The notes beneath the pieces are model-generated. The model was not told where the DNA came from. It did not search any database and saw nothing but the letters and a program-made list of their open reading frames with translations. Position numbers and translations under genes: made by a program. This document shows positions 21,692 through 28,016 of a DNA stretch of 28,016 nucleotides, in pieces (position 1 is the stretch's first letter; each line of letters opens with the position of its first letter). The stretch is from CAYJCL01 sp964370475 (GTDB taxonomy: Bacteria; Bacillota_I; Bacilli_A; RF39; UBA660). The DNA is taken from positions 1-28,016 of the forward strand of contig CAYJJI010000013.1 of the NCBI GenBank assembly GCA_964370475.1, read 5' to 3'.

Positions 21692-21957
21692 ATTAATTTT
21701 ATTGCAGTTTTTTCACTTCCATCAATTACAATATCTGTAAATGCTGGTATGCACACTAAGTTTTTACCAAGTGGTGCAACAAATCCTCTTGCTATCGCAA
21801 CTGCTTTTATAGATTGATTAAGGGCTCCTGCTCCAATACATTGAATTTCTACTGATTCGTTATTTTCTCTGAATATATTAGCTATTGCTCCGGCAACACT
21901 ATTTGGATTTGATTTTGATCCTACTTTTAATGTTGTAATATTTTTCTCCCCTTTCAT
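21676..21957 (-). CDS. spoVS: stage V sporulation protein S
   Basis: SpoVS is an Alba-like nucleic-acid-binding fold protein needed for late sporulation in Bacillus; homologues also occur in non-sporulating lineages. The match is strong: TLKVGSKSNPNSVAGAIA, IQCIGAGALNQSIKAVAIAR, and GFVAPLGKNLVCIPAFTDI. The 93-residue frame given here begins at an ATG without any upstream Shine-Dalgarno. A strong GGGGAG lies inside the first codons, 6 nt before an ATT at 21937-21939, exactly where the Bacillus protein begins. The true start is therefore uncertain (93 or 87 residues). It is divergent to pflB. Confidence 0.93.
   Translation of the reverse strand: MKGEKNITTLKVGSKSNPNSVAGAIANIFRENNESVEIQCIGAGALNQSIKAVAIARGFVAPLGKNLVCIPAFTDIVIDGSEKTAIKLIIETK
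21946..21951 (-). promoter_or_regulatory. GGGGAG Shine-Dalgarno inside the spoVS frame
   Basis: GGGGAG sits 6 nt before an ATT codon and after the only in-frame ATG. This is normal ribosome-site spacing for initiation at ATT, or a coincidence of Gly-Glu codons. Confidence 0.4.
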
Positions 21958-22032
21958 AATTAACTATATGTTAGTTTTTTTATTTTATTTATTTTTATTT
22001 ATTATTTACTTTAATTGAGTTATAATATTATT

Positions 22033-22038
22033 AGGTGA
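22033..22038 (+). promoter_or_regulatory. AGGTGA ribosome binding site deciding pflB start
   Basis: AGGTGA with the ATG at 22044 5 nt downstream. The in-frame GTG at 22035 is part of this site. Confidence 0.75.
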
Positions 22039-22043
22039 TAATT

Positions 22044-24272
22044 ATGAAAGTAGAATGGAAAAATTTTATAGAAGGTAATTGGAATTCATCTATTGATGTA
22101 AATGAATTTATTAAGTTAAATTACAAACATTATGACGGAGATGATGTTTTTTTATCCTCTATAAGTGATAAAACTAAAAAAGTTTGGAGCATTTGTGAAG
22201 AAGCTTTAAAAGAAGAACAAAAAAAAGGTGTTCTTGGAATTGAAACTAAAGTTATTTCTGGAATAAATAATTTTGATGCTGGTTATATAGATAAAGATAA
22301 TGAAGTAATTGTTGGTATTCAAACTGATGAGTTACTTGAGAGAATTGTATGTCCATACGGTGGAATGAGAATGATTGATCAAGCAATGAAAGCTTATGGT
22401 TATGAACTTGATGGAGATATTAAAGAACATTTCAATATGTATAGAAAAACACATAACCAAGGAGTTTTCGATGCTTATTCCAACGAAATTTTAAAAGCTA
22501 GAAAAGCAGGTTTAATTACAGGTTTACCTGATGCATATGGTAGAGGAAGAATTATAGGAGATTATCGTCGTATTGCTTTGTATGGAATTGATTTTCTTAA
22601 AGAAGAAAAATTTAAGGAATTTAATTCTGTTATGGGACCTATGGATGAAGAAACTATAAGATTAAGAGAAGAGATTACTACTCAATACAGAGCTTTAGAA
22701 GACATTAAAGCTATGGCTATGAAATATGGTGTTAATATTTCTAAACCAGCAAAAAATGCTTTGGAAGCTGTTCAATTTTTATATTTTGGATATCTAGCTG
22801 CTGTTAAAGAAAACAACGGCGCTGCTATGAGTATGGGAAGAATCGATGCATTTTTAGATATCTATATACAAAGAGATTTAGATTTAGGTATTATTACTGA
22901 AGCTGATGCTCAAGAATTAATCGATCAATTAGTTATTAAGTTAAGACTAGTTAGACATTTAAGAACTCCTGATTATGATGAATTATTTACAGGAGATCCT
23001 ACTTGGGTTACTTGTGCTATTGGAGGTGTTAGCACTGAAAATAGATCAATGGTTACTAAAACTAGTTATAGATTGTTACACACTTTAACTAATTTAGATC
23101 CTTCTCCTGAACCTAACATGACTGTATTGTGGGCTGACAAATTAGATAAAAATTTCAAGAAATACTGTGCTAAGATGTCAATTATTACTGATTCTATCCA
23201 ATATGAAAATGATGATGTTATGAGACCTTTGTATGGAGACGATTATGGTATTGCCTGTTGCGTTTCTGCTATGAGAATTGGTAAAGATATGCAGTTTTTT
23301 GGAGCTAGAGCTAACTTAGCCAAGGCATTGTTATATTCTATAAACGGTGGTATTGATGAAATCAAAAAAATCAAAGTAATTGACGGTATTGAATTAAATA
23401 CTTCTGAATACTTAGATTACGATACTGTAAAAAAGTCATACGACTTAGTTATTGAAGAGTTATGTCGTATATATAGTGATGCAATGAATATAATTCATTA
23501 CATGCATGATAAATACGCGTACGAAGCTGGTCAAATGGCTTTACACGATGCTAATGTAAGAAGACTTATGGCATATGGTGCTGCTGGTGTTTCTGTTGTT
23601 GCAGATTCGCTATCTGCAATTAAGTTTGCTAAAGTTAAACCTATAAGGGATGAAGATGGTATTGCTGTTGATTTTGAAATTGAAGGTGAATTCCCTAAAT
23701 ATGGTAACGATGATGATAGAGTTGATTTTATAGCAAAAGAAATTTTAGAAAAAGTTAGTTCTGAATTATCTAAACATAAAACTTATCGTAATGCTGAAGT
23801 TACTTTATCTGTTCTTACTATTACTTCTAATGTTGTATATGGTAAAAAAACCGGTACTACTCCTGATGGTAGAAAAGCTGGTGTTCCTTTTGCACCTGGT
23901 GCTAATCCAATGCATTGTAGGGATGAAAATGGAGCTATAGCTAGTTTAAATTCTGTTGCCAAATTAGATTATAAAAATTGTTGTAGAGATGGTATTTCTA
24001 ATACATTTACTATTATACCTTCTTCATTAGGTATGAGCGAAGAAGATCAAATCAATAATTTAGTTGCTTTAATGGATGGATACTTTATTCAAAATGCACA
24101 TCATTTAAATGTAAATGTATTAAACAGAGAAAAACTAATAGATGCTATGAATAATCCTGACAAATATCCCCTGCTAACTATAAGAGTTTCTGGGTATGCT
24201 GTTAGATTCAATCGTTTAACTAAAGAGCAACAGGAAGAAGTTATTTCAAGAACTTTCCATAGTAAATTATGA
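22044..24272 (+). CDS. pflB: formate acetyltransferase (pyruvate formate-lyase)
   Basis: A glycyl-radical enzyme that splits pyruvate with CoA into acetyl-CoA and formate in anaerobic fermentation. From the ATG at 22044 it has 742 residues, as usual. The paired catalytic Cys405-Cys406 lie in YGIACCVSAM, and the radical Gly717 lies in the C-terminal motif TIRVSGYAVRFNRLTKEQQ. The N-terminus (VEWKNFIEGNW) and GITNTFTIIPSSLG-like segment also fit. The GTG nine bases upstream belongs to the Shine-Dalgarno. TATAAT at 22021 is a likely -10, without a good -35. It overlaps pflA by 4 nt (ATGA), coupling the enzyme to its activase. Confidence 0.98.
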   Translation: MKVEWKNFIEGNWNSSIDVNEFIKLNYKHYDGDDVFLSSISDKTKKVWSICEEALKEEQKKGVLGIETKVISGINNFDAGYIDKDNEVIVGIQTDELLERIVCPYGGMRMIDQAMKAYGYELDGDIKEHFNMYRKTHNQGVFDAYSNEILKARKAGLITGLPDAYGRGRIIGDYRRIALYGIDFLKEEKFKEFNSVMGPMDEETIRLREEITTQYRALEDIKAMAMKYGVNISKPAKNALEAVQFLYFGYLAAVKENNGAAMSMGRIDAFLDIYIQRDLDLGIITEADAQELIDQLVIKLRLVRHLRTPDYDELFTGDPTWVTCAIGGVSTENRSMVTKTSYRLLHTLTNLDPSPEPNMTVLWADKLDKNFKKYCAKMSIITDSIQYENDDVMRPLYGDDYGIACCVSAMRIGKDMQFFGARANLAKALLYSINGGIDEIKKIKVIDGIELNTSEYLDYDTVKKSYDLVIEELCRIYSDAMNIIHYMHDKYAYEAGQMALHDANVRRLMAYGAAGVSVVADSLSAIKFAKVKPIRDEDGIAVDFEIEGEFPKYGNDDDRVDFIAKEILEKVSSELSKHKTYRNAEVTLSVLTITSNVVYGKKTGTTPDGRKAGVPFAPGANPMHCRDENGAIASLNSVAKLDYKNCCRDGISNTFTIIPSSLGMSEEDQINNLVALMDGYFIQNAHHLNVNVLNREKLIDAMNNPDKYPLLTIRVSGYAVRFNRLTKEQQEEVISRTFHSKL

Positions 24273-24973
24273 TCAAAGGTAGTGTTAATTATATAGAGAC
24301 TTCTGGTTTTGTTGATGGTCCTGGTATTAGAACAGTTGTGTTCTTAAATTATTGTAACAAGCGTTGCTTATATTGTCATAATCCAGAAATGTTTTTAATG
24401 GGAGAATTGAATTATACTCCTTTAGAATTAGTTAATAGAATTCTTAGAAATAAACCTTATTTTGGTAGTACTGGTGGTGTCACCTTTTCTGGAGGAGAAC
24501 CTTTATTACAATTAGACTTTTTAATAGAATGCTGCAAATTGTTAAAAAGTCATAACATTCATGTATGTATTGATACTTCTGGTTTGAAAACTGATTTCAA
24601 AGATTTATTTGATTATGTTGATTTACTTTTATTAGATATTAAACATACTAACAAAGATGACTTTTATAAATTAACTGGTACTAATATTGAGGATTTTGAA
24701 TATTTTGTAGGTTTTATTAATAATGAATCAATTCCAATTTGGATTAGACAAGTTATTATTCCTGATTATAACGATAATATTAAATATATTAAATCATTAA
24801 GTCAATATATAAAAAAGATAAATAATATTGCTAGAATTGACTTTTTGCCATTCCATAATGATGCTAAACAAAAGTATGAAAAACTTAATTTAAATTATAG
24901 CTTTAAAGATAAAAATAATATGGATGCTGAGGAATGTAAATTATTATATAACGAATTAAAAAAACTATTATAA
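24269..24973 (+). CDS. pflA: pyruvate formate-lyase activating enzyme
   Basis: A radical-SAM enzyme that installs the glycyl radical on PflB. Cys29, Cys33 and Cys36 in NYCNKRCLYCHNPEMF form the CxxxCxxC site for the iron-sulfur cluster. GGVTFSGGEPLLQ is the SAM-binding loop, and LLLLDIKH and IWIRQVIIPDYND follow. At 234 residues it is slightly shorter than the usual 245-260. The start overlaps the pflB stop, and a strong terminator follows at once, so pflB-pflA is a complete two-gene operon. Confidence 0.97.
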   Translation: MIKGSVNYIETSGFVDGPGIRTVVFLNYCNKRCLYCHNPEMFLMGELNYTPLELVNRILRNKPYFGSTGGVTFSGGEPLLQLDFLIECCKLLKSHNIHVCIDTSGLKTDFKDLFDYVDLLLLDIKHTNKDDFYKLTGTNIEDFEYFVGFINNESIPIWIRQVIIPDYNDNIKYIKSLSQYIKKINNIARIDFLPFHNDAKQKYEKLNLNYSFKDKNNMDAEECKLLYNELKKLL

Positions 24974-24984
24974 ATAGTTTTTTT
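24958..24984 (+). terminator. pflB-pflA terminator
   Basis: A stem of up to 12 bp (24958-24969 with 24973-24984) has a 3-nt loop and seven T in its descending arm. The pflA stop codon begins in the loop. Confidence 0.88.
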
Positions 24985-25014
24985 ATGTTAAAATATATTT
25001 AAGGAAGTGATATT

Positions 25015-25398
25015 ATGGCTTATTTGCGTTATAAAGAAATTACTAAATATTTTAATTTTAATAAAAGAATTGATGCAGATGATTTACCTAATTATGTGTT
25101 AGATTATTTAGATGATGGTGAAAAAATCATTTCTGCGTATAAAACTTTTAGAGATCGTGGATTATTCACTGAAACTAGAATGATATTATTTGACGTAACT
25201 CCTTTTACTGGAGAAAAGAAAATTCATATTTTACCTTATAGTTCTATATCGTCTGGTGCTGTATCATTTGGTTTAACGAAATCTGCTTTACTATTCACTT
25301 ATGATAGTGGTTATCAATTAAGACTTGATTTTACTATCAAAGGTGAAGATAAAAGAGATTTAAGATTACTATATAGTCATATAATGAAAAACAAGTAA
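25015..25398 (+). CDS. bacterial PH-domain protein
   Basis: The 127-residue protein is a single bacterial pleckstrin-homology-like domain: an N-terminal helix with DDLPNYVLDYLDDGEKIISA, strands with RGLFTETRMILFDV and KIHILPYSSISS, then LLFTYDSGYQLRLDF and a closing helix. This fold is widespread in Firmicutes and mostly uncharacterised. A Shine-Dalgarno GGAAGTGAT precedes the ATG. It is monocistronic, after pflA, with its own terminator. Confidence 0.82.
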   Translation: MAYLRYKEITKYFNFNKRIDADDLPNYVLDYLDDGEKIISAYKTFRDRGLFTETRMILFDVTPFTGEKKIHILPYSSISSGAVSFGLTKSALLFTYDSGYQLRLDFTIKGEDKRDLRLLYSHIMKNK

Positions 25399-25410
25399 TT
25401 GTTTTTTTTT
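25387..25410 (+). terminator. terminator of the PH-domain gene
   Basis: An 8-bp A/T-rich stem (25387-25394 with 25399-25406, loop GTAA) runs into nine T. The stop codon is in the loop. Confidence 0.75.
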
Positions 25411-25415
25411 GCACT

Positions 25416-25435
25416 TAAAAAGAAGCTATGCTTCT
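25416..25435 (-). terminator. lepB terminator
   Basis: A 6-bp stem AGAAGC/GCTTCT (25421-25426 with 25430-25435) with a 3-nt loop and a T tract on the minus strand. It includes part of the lepB stop. Confidence 0.82.
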
Positions 25436-25964
25436 AAAATATTTTAAATCCATTTAACGGCCATATTCTAACTATTGTCTTACCAATTATTTCATCTTTA
25501 GAAACGAGTCCTACAGATTCATCTCTACTATCTAGAGAATTACCTCTATTATCTCCTAAAACTAAATAATGGTCTTCTGGTATTTCATCATAACCCATAT
25601 CACTTAATTTAAAGTCCTCTGTTACCATATCTTCGTACAAAGTTTCTTCAAAACTTTCTCCATTAATATATAATAAGTTATTTTTATATTCTACGTTTTC
25701 TCCAGGCATGCCTATTACTCTTTTGATTAAATATTTGTTATCAAGCGAATCTATTGCAACAATATCATTTCTTTTTACATTGAATACTGCATAATGTATT
25801 TTACTAATTAATAAAACGTCTTGATCATTTAATGTTGGTTCCATTGATGGTCCTACAACTTGTTGTAATCCTACAACATACATGGCAATTAAAAATACAG
25901 CTACAATTAAAATTATAAATCCTAGTGAATCTTTTAAAAATTCAGTAATTTCTCTAAAGTCCAT
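25434..25964 (-). CDS. lepB: signal peptidase I
   Basis: Removes signal peptides from exported proteins at the outer face of the membrane. The 176-residue protein has one N-terminal membrane helix (about 14-32). The catalytic Ser40 lies in VVGPSMEPTL and the general base Lys81 in YLIKRVIGMPGE. The box-E stretch GDNRGNSLDSR is at 137-147. Size and single anchor are as in the Gram-positive Sip type. It has its own strong promoter and a terminator. The two upstream genes on this strand encode a small membrane protein and a large secreted protein, so it may serve that surface protein, or be the general enzyme. Confidence 0.97.
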   Translation of the reverse strand: MDFREITEFLKDSLGFIILIVAVFLIAMYVVGLQQVVGPSMEPTLNDQDVLLISKIHYAVFNVKRNDIVAIDSLDNKYLIKRVIGMPGENVEYKNNLLYINGESFEETLYEDMVTEDFKLSDMGYDEIPEDHYLVLGDNRGNSLDSRDESVGLVSKDEIIGKTIVRIWPLNGFKIF

Positions 25965-25987
25965 TTAAACACCTTTTTTCTTATTTC

Positions 25988-26016
25988 ATTATATAGCATT
26001 TTTAGTTTTTTTGCAA
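25988..26016 (-). promoter_or_regulatory. lepB promoter
   Basis: TTGCAA (26011-26016) and TATAAT (25988-25993) are 17 bp apart on the minus strand. Confidence 0.85.
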
Positions 26017-26023
26017 TTTAGAA

Positions 26024-26054
26024 TAAAAAAAAAATCAAAGATTTCTTTGATTTT
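26024..26054 (-). terminator. terminator of the 26053-26427 gene
   Basis: A 10-bp stem (26031-26040 with 26045-26054, 4-nt loop) followed by a run of T on the minus strand. It includes bases of the stop codon. Confidence 0.9.
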
Positions 26055-26427
26055 ATTTTTCGTTTAAGTCTGGTAAGAACCATAGTTTTAAACTAACACT
26101 AGCAGTACCTTCGTATTCTTCAACAATTTTGTAAATTAAGTAATCATAAACTGTAACATTAGCTCCGCTATCAGTTTTATATTCTTCTTTATCAAAATAG
26201 AAATAAGGTTCTTCATTAGCTTCAATTTTTGTATAATTGAAGTAAGCTCCAACAGCCATTCCTAAGAATGCAACAAATGCAGTCCAGAATACAATGTTCC
26301 AAATTAATTTTAGTGCATTAAATTCCTTTTTTTCTTTTTTTGATTTAAGATCTGATTTTTTAACTTCGATAGTTTCAGTTGCTTCAACTACTGCTTCTTT
26401 TGCTTCTTGTTCTACTTTTTTAGCCAT
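26053..26427 (-). CDS. small single-pass membrane protein, unknown
   Basis: Not recognised. The 124-residue protein has a highly charged cytoplasmic N-terminus (Lys/Glu-rich, residues 1-38) and one membrane helix at about 41-63 (LIWNIVFWTAFVAFLGMAVG). The outer domain of about 60 residues includes EEPYFYFDKEEYKTDSG and ends LWFLPDLNEK. AAAGGAGAG precedes the ATG. It has its own promoter and terminator between the surface-protein gene and lepB. A role in export or surface assembly is only suggested by position. Confidence 0.82.
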   Translation of the reverse strand: MAKKVEQEAKEAVVEATETIEVKKSDLKSKKEKKEFNALKLIWNIVFWTAFVAFLGMAVGAYFNYTKIEANEEPYFYFDKEEYKTDSGANVTVYDYLIYKIVEEYEGTASVSLKLWFLPDLNEK

Positions 26428-26458
26428 AACTTCTCTCTCCTTTTTTAATTATATTAAT

Positions 26459-26487
26459 ATATTACCATAATTAGGTGATAAAAGCAA
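26459..26487 (-). promoter_or_regulatory. promoter of the 26053-26427 gene
   Basis: TTGCTT (26482-26487) and TAATAT (26459-26464) are 17 bp apart on the minus strand. TGG directly before the -10 gives an extended -10. Confidence 0.68.
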
Positions 26488-26498
26488 TTAAGATAAAG

Positions 26499-26522
26499 AA
26501 AAAATGCATTTTCAATGCATTT
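26499..26522 (-). terminator. terminator of the VWA surface-protein gene
   Basis: A perfect 9-bp stem (26502-26510 with 26514-26522, 3-nt loop) followed by T residues on the minus strand, 5 bases after the stop codon. Confidence 0.88.
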
Positions 26523-26526
26523 ATCT

Positions 26527-28016
26527 TTATTTTGTTTTGATAATTAATTCAAAATCTGAACATCCTAAATAATCATCTCCACTAACATCCCATGAGTATA
26601 CTCCGTCATTTGACACTGATACACCATATGTATTAGAATTTGGGTCAATATCTTTTATTTCTTTTATTGTCCCATTATCGTTAAATTTAATTGCAATCGA
26701 TTCTACATCTGTTAAAGCATCCGTTGATACGATACCATTAGTTGATTGTGGATTCTTGATGTCAATATCCGCTGTAATTGAATCAAAAGCTGCTGTTAAT
26801 GAATCAACATTTGATGCATCATAGTAGTTTGTAGTTCCAGAGATATTTGTAAGAATTGATTTAGTTGAATCATTTACTGAGAATCCAATTGCATATATGT
26901 TATCTGTTTGCTCTTTTAGGTCCTCAGTATGATAACATTTATTCTTTTCGCATCCAAATCTGTATCGATCAGAGTCGTTTGGATCTCCGTCACCTAGTAT
27001 TATAGCATATTTGTCAGATGCTGAACTTTCTTCAAGTATTTTTGCACCAACACCAATAGCTTCATACATCGGTGTTCCTCCACCTTCATTATTATCGAAA
27101 GTGTCAATTTCAACGATGTAGTTATTTAAAGTATTTGAATTTAGAGTATTGCTAATTTCAGTAGCTACTTTACCCCATGTGTTTTTTCCTGTACCAAATG
27201 TAACAATAGTTAATTTAATAGTTGAACCAGATGTATTTTTAGTATTTAAGTTAGTCACAAATTCTTTTGTTACACTAACTAAATCATCTATTCTTCTATT
27301 TCCATTAGTACTATCATACCACATACTTCCTGATACGTCTAACATCATTACTATCTCTAATGTTGAGGCTTCAACGTTATTAACATTAATATTAATTGTT
27401 CTTTCCACTTTAATAGTGTTTTCTCCAATTATTTCTGTTCCAACATTAGCTTTTACTGTTAGATTAGTTGATGCTAATACGTTTGAATCTATTTTTGACG
27501 TGAACGTTAATGTCTCACTTGTTGAAGTTGGATTCCATGTAAATTTACCATTTGTACAAGTTTGATTTGTTGGACAATTCATACCTGCTGGTAATTCTAT
27601 TTCAATTTCGAAACCGTTACCTAAATCCATCGCTGATGCATCAAACGCAACAGTGTATGTTACTTCTTCACCAGGTTCAAAATTTGTTTTGCTTGGTGTA
27701 GATGAAGTAATTATTAAGTCAATATTTTTAATAACTAAATCTGCATTTAATGTTTTAGTACCTGTATAATTTCCTGTACCTTCTAATGTTACTGTAGCAT
27801 TGTATGTATTAACATAAGTTCCAGTATTATTAGTATAATTTTTAACTACAACACCTAATGGTAATTTAGTTGTATCTACAGTTATTGATTGTTCTTTACC
27901 ATTAAATATTACAGTTTTGTCATTAAATATTCCAGTAAAATCAATATCGTTTATATTTATTGCTGTAATTGTATAAGTACCATTTACGAATGTTACATCG
28001 TAATTAGTATTACTTG
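26527..28016 (-). CDS. VWA-domain surface adhesin, 5' part outside the window
   Basis: The frame is open from the stop at 26527 to base 28016, so the ATG at 27630 is internal and the start lies beyond the window. About 495 residues are visible. First come MBG/Ig-like repeat strands (YDVTFVNGTYTITA, GTGNYTG). Next is a segment with FEPGEEVTYTVAFD and an Asn/Thr-rich beta region with a CPTNQTC pair. Then comes a von Willebrand A domain whose metal site DVSGSM is at 27322-27339, with GGGTPMYEAI and LGDGDPNDSD. A short C-terminal beta segment ends GCSDFELIIKTK. There is no LPxTG motif or membrane helix at the end. An adhesin or pilus-tip-like role is inferred. Confidence 0.88.
   Translation of the reverse strand, partial: SNTNYDVTFVNGTYTITAININDIDFTGIFNDKTVIFNGKEQSITVDTTKLPLGVVVKNYTNNTGTYVNTYNATVTLEGTGNYTGTKTLNADLVIKNIDLIITSSTPSKTNFEPGEEVTYTVAFDASAMDLGNGFEIEIELPAGMNCPTNQTCTNGKFTWNPTSTSETLTFTSKIDSNVLASTNLTVKANVGTEIIGENTIKVERTININVNNVEASTLEIVMMLDVSGSMWYDSTNGNRRIDDLVSVTKEFVTNLNTKNTSGSTIKLTIVTFGTGKNTWGKVATEISNTLNSNTLNNYIVEIDTFDNNEGGGTPMYEAIGVGAKILEESSASDKYAIILGDGDPNDSDRYRFGCEKNKCYHTEDLKEQTDNIYAIGFSVNDSTKSILTNISGTTNYYDASNVDSLTAAFDSITADIDIKNPQSTNGIVSTDALTDVESIAIKFNDNGTIKEIKDIDPNSNTYGVSVSNDGVYSWDVSGDDYLGCSDFELIIKTK

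Noticed and set aside
19797..21957. Prophage or mobile island suggested by two XRE regulators and an ssb
   Set aside because: No integrase, structural phage gene, attachment repeat or change in base composition is visible, and spoVS and pflB follow directly.
27149..27565. 138-codon plus-strand frame opposite the VWA protein
   Set aside because: It is antisense to a well-supported gene; its hydrophobic translation is what Asn/Thr-rich coding gives on the other strand.
27628..27630. ATG at 27630 as the start of the VWA protein
   Set aside because: The frame stays open upstream to the window edge and encodes further Ig-like repeat sequence, so this Met is internal.
1..28016. Mycoplasma-type code with TGA as Trp
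   Set aside because: TGA ends rimM, uppS, pflB and the small XRE gene in sensible places, and Trp residues in conserved motifs use TGG.
1..28016. CRISPR arrays, insertion sequences or defence genes
   Set aside because: No spaced direct repeats, transposase or recognisable defence domain was found on either strand.

Overview
The window is a gene-dense, very AT-rich chromosomal segment from a low-GC Gram-positive bacterium. It most resembles an uncultured gut-type member of Bacilli or Erysipelotrichia; this is inferred from gene content and style, and I cannot name a species. TGA is a true stop: it ends rimM and uppS in ATGA overlaps, and Trp is TGG. That excludes the recoded genetic code of Mycoplasma. 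Promoters are sigma-A-like, nearly all with 17-bp spacers. Shine-Dalgarno sites are either AAGGAGG or AGGTGAT. No mobile element, CRISPR array, rRNA or prophage is visible, and no gene-free stretch exceeds 300 bases; the longest is 20791-21008.

Layout: 1-4036 (minus) is a translation cluster: a YgjP-like protease, a TrmH-family methyltransferase, rimM, trmD, two unrecognised genes, then rplS from its own promoter. 4080-8791 holds an unknown coiled-coil protein, the lipid-carrier transporter popT on the plus strand, a FemX-like ligase, an M29 aminopeptidase and a zinc-ribbon membrane protein. A tRNA-Met lies at 8847-8923. 8990-12641 holds a small unknown gene, the envelope operon uppS-cdsA-rseP and the operon rpsP-khpA. 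12771-19747 holds a GH25 lysozyme, the spore-coat gene cotE, a cohesin/cadherin-like surface protein, pnuC, an RNase J with a damaged metal site and a membrane-anchored deacetylase-like protein. 19797-21957 holds two divergent XRE regulators, a short ssb, a tail-anchored unknown protein and spoVS. 22044-25398 holds pflB-pflA and a PH-domain protein. 25434-28016 holds a signal peptidase I, a small membrane protein and the 3' part of a VWA-domain surface protein that runs off the window.

The genes fit together as envelope maintenance: UppS makes the undecaprenyl carrier, PopT recycles it, FemX modifies lipid II, GH25 cuts the wall, and CdsA, RseP and LepB support membrane lipids and protein export. 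Fermentation is represented by PflB/PflA. cotE and spoVS point to a sporulating ancestor or a present sporulation ability.

The most interesting observations are: a regulator whose predicted transcription start is its own ATG (leaderless); a spoVS gene whose only Shine-Dalgarno lies inside the ORF in front of an ATT codon; an RNase J with substituted metal ligands; intrinsic terminators that almost always swallow the stop codon; and a cluster of TTGTTA/TAACAA sites between ssb and its divergent neighbour. I found no clear multi-gene novel defence or biosynthetic system.
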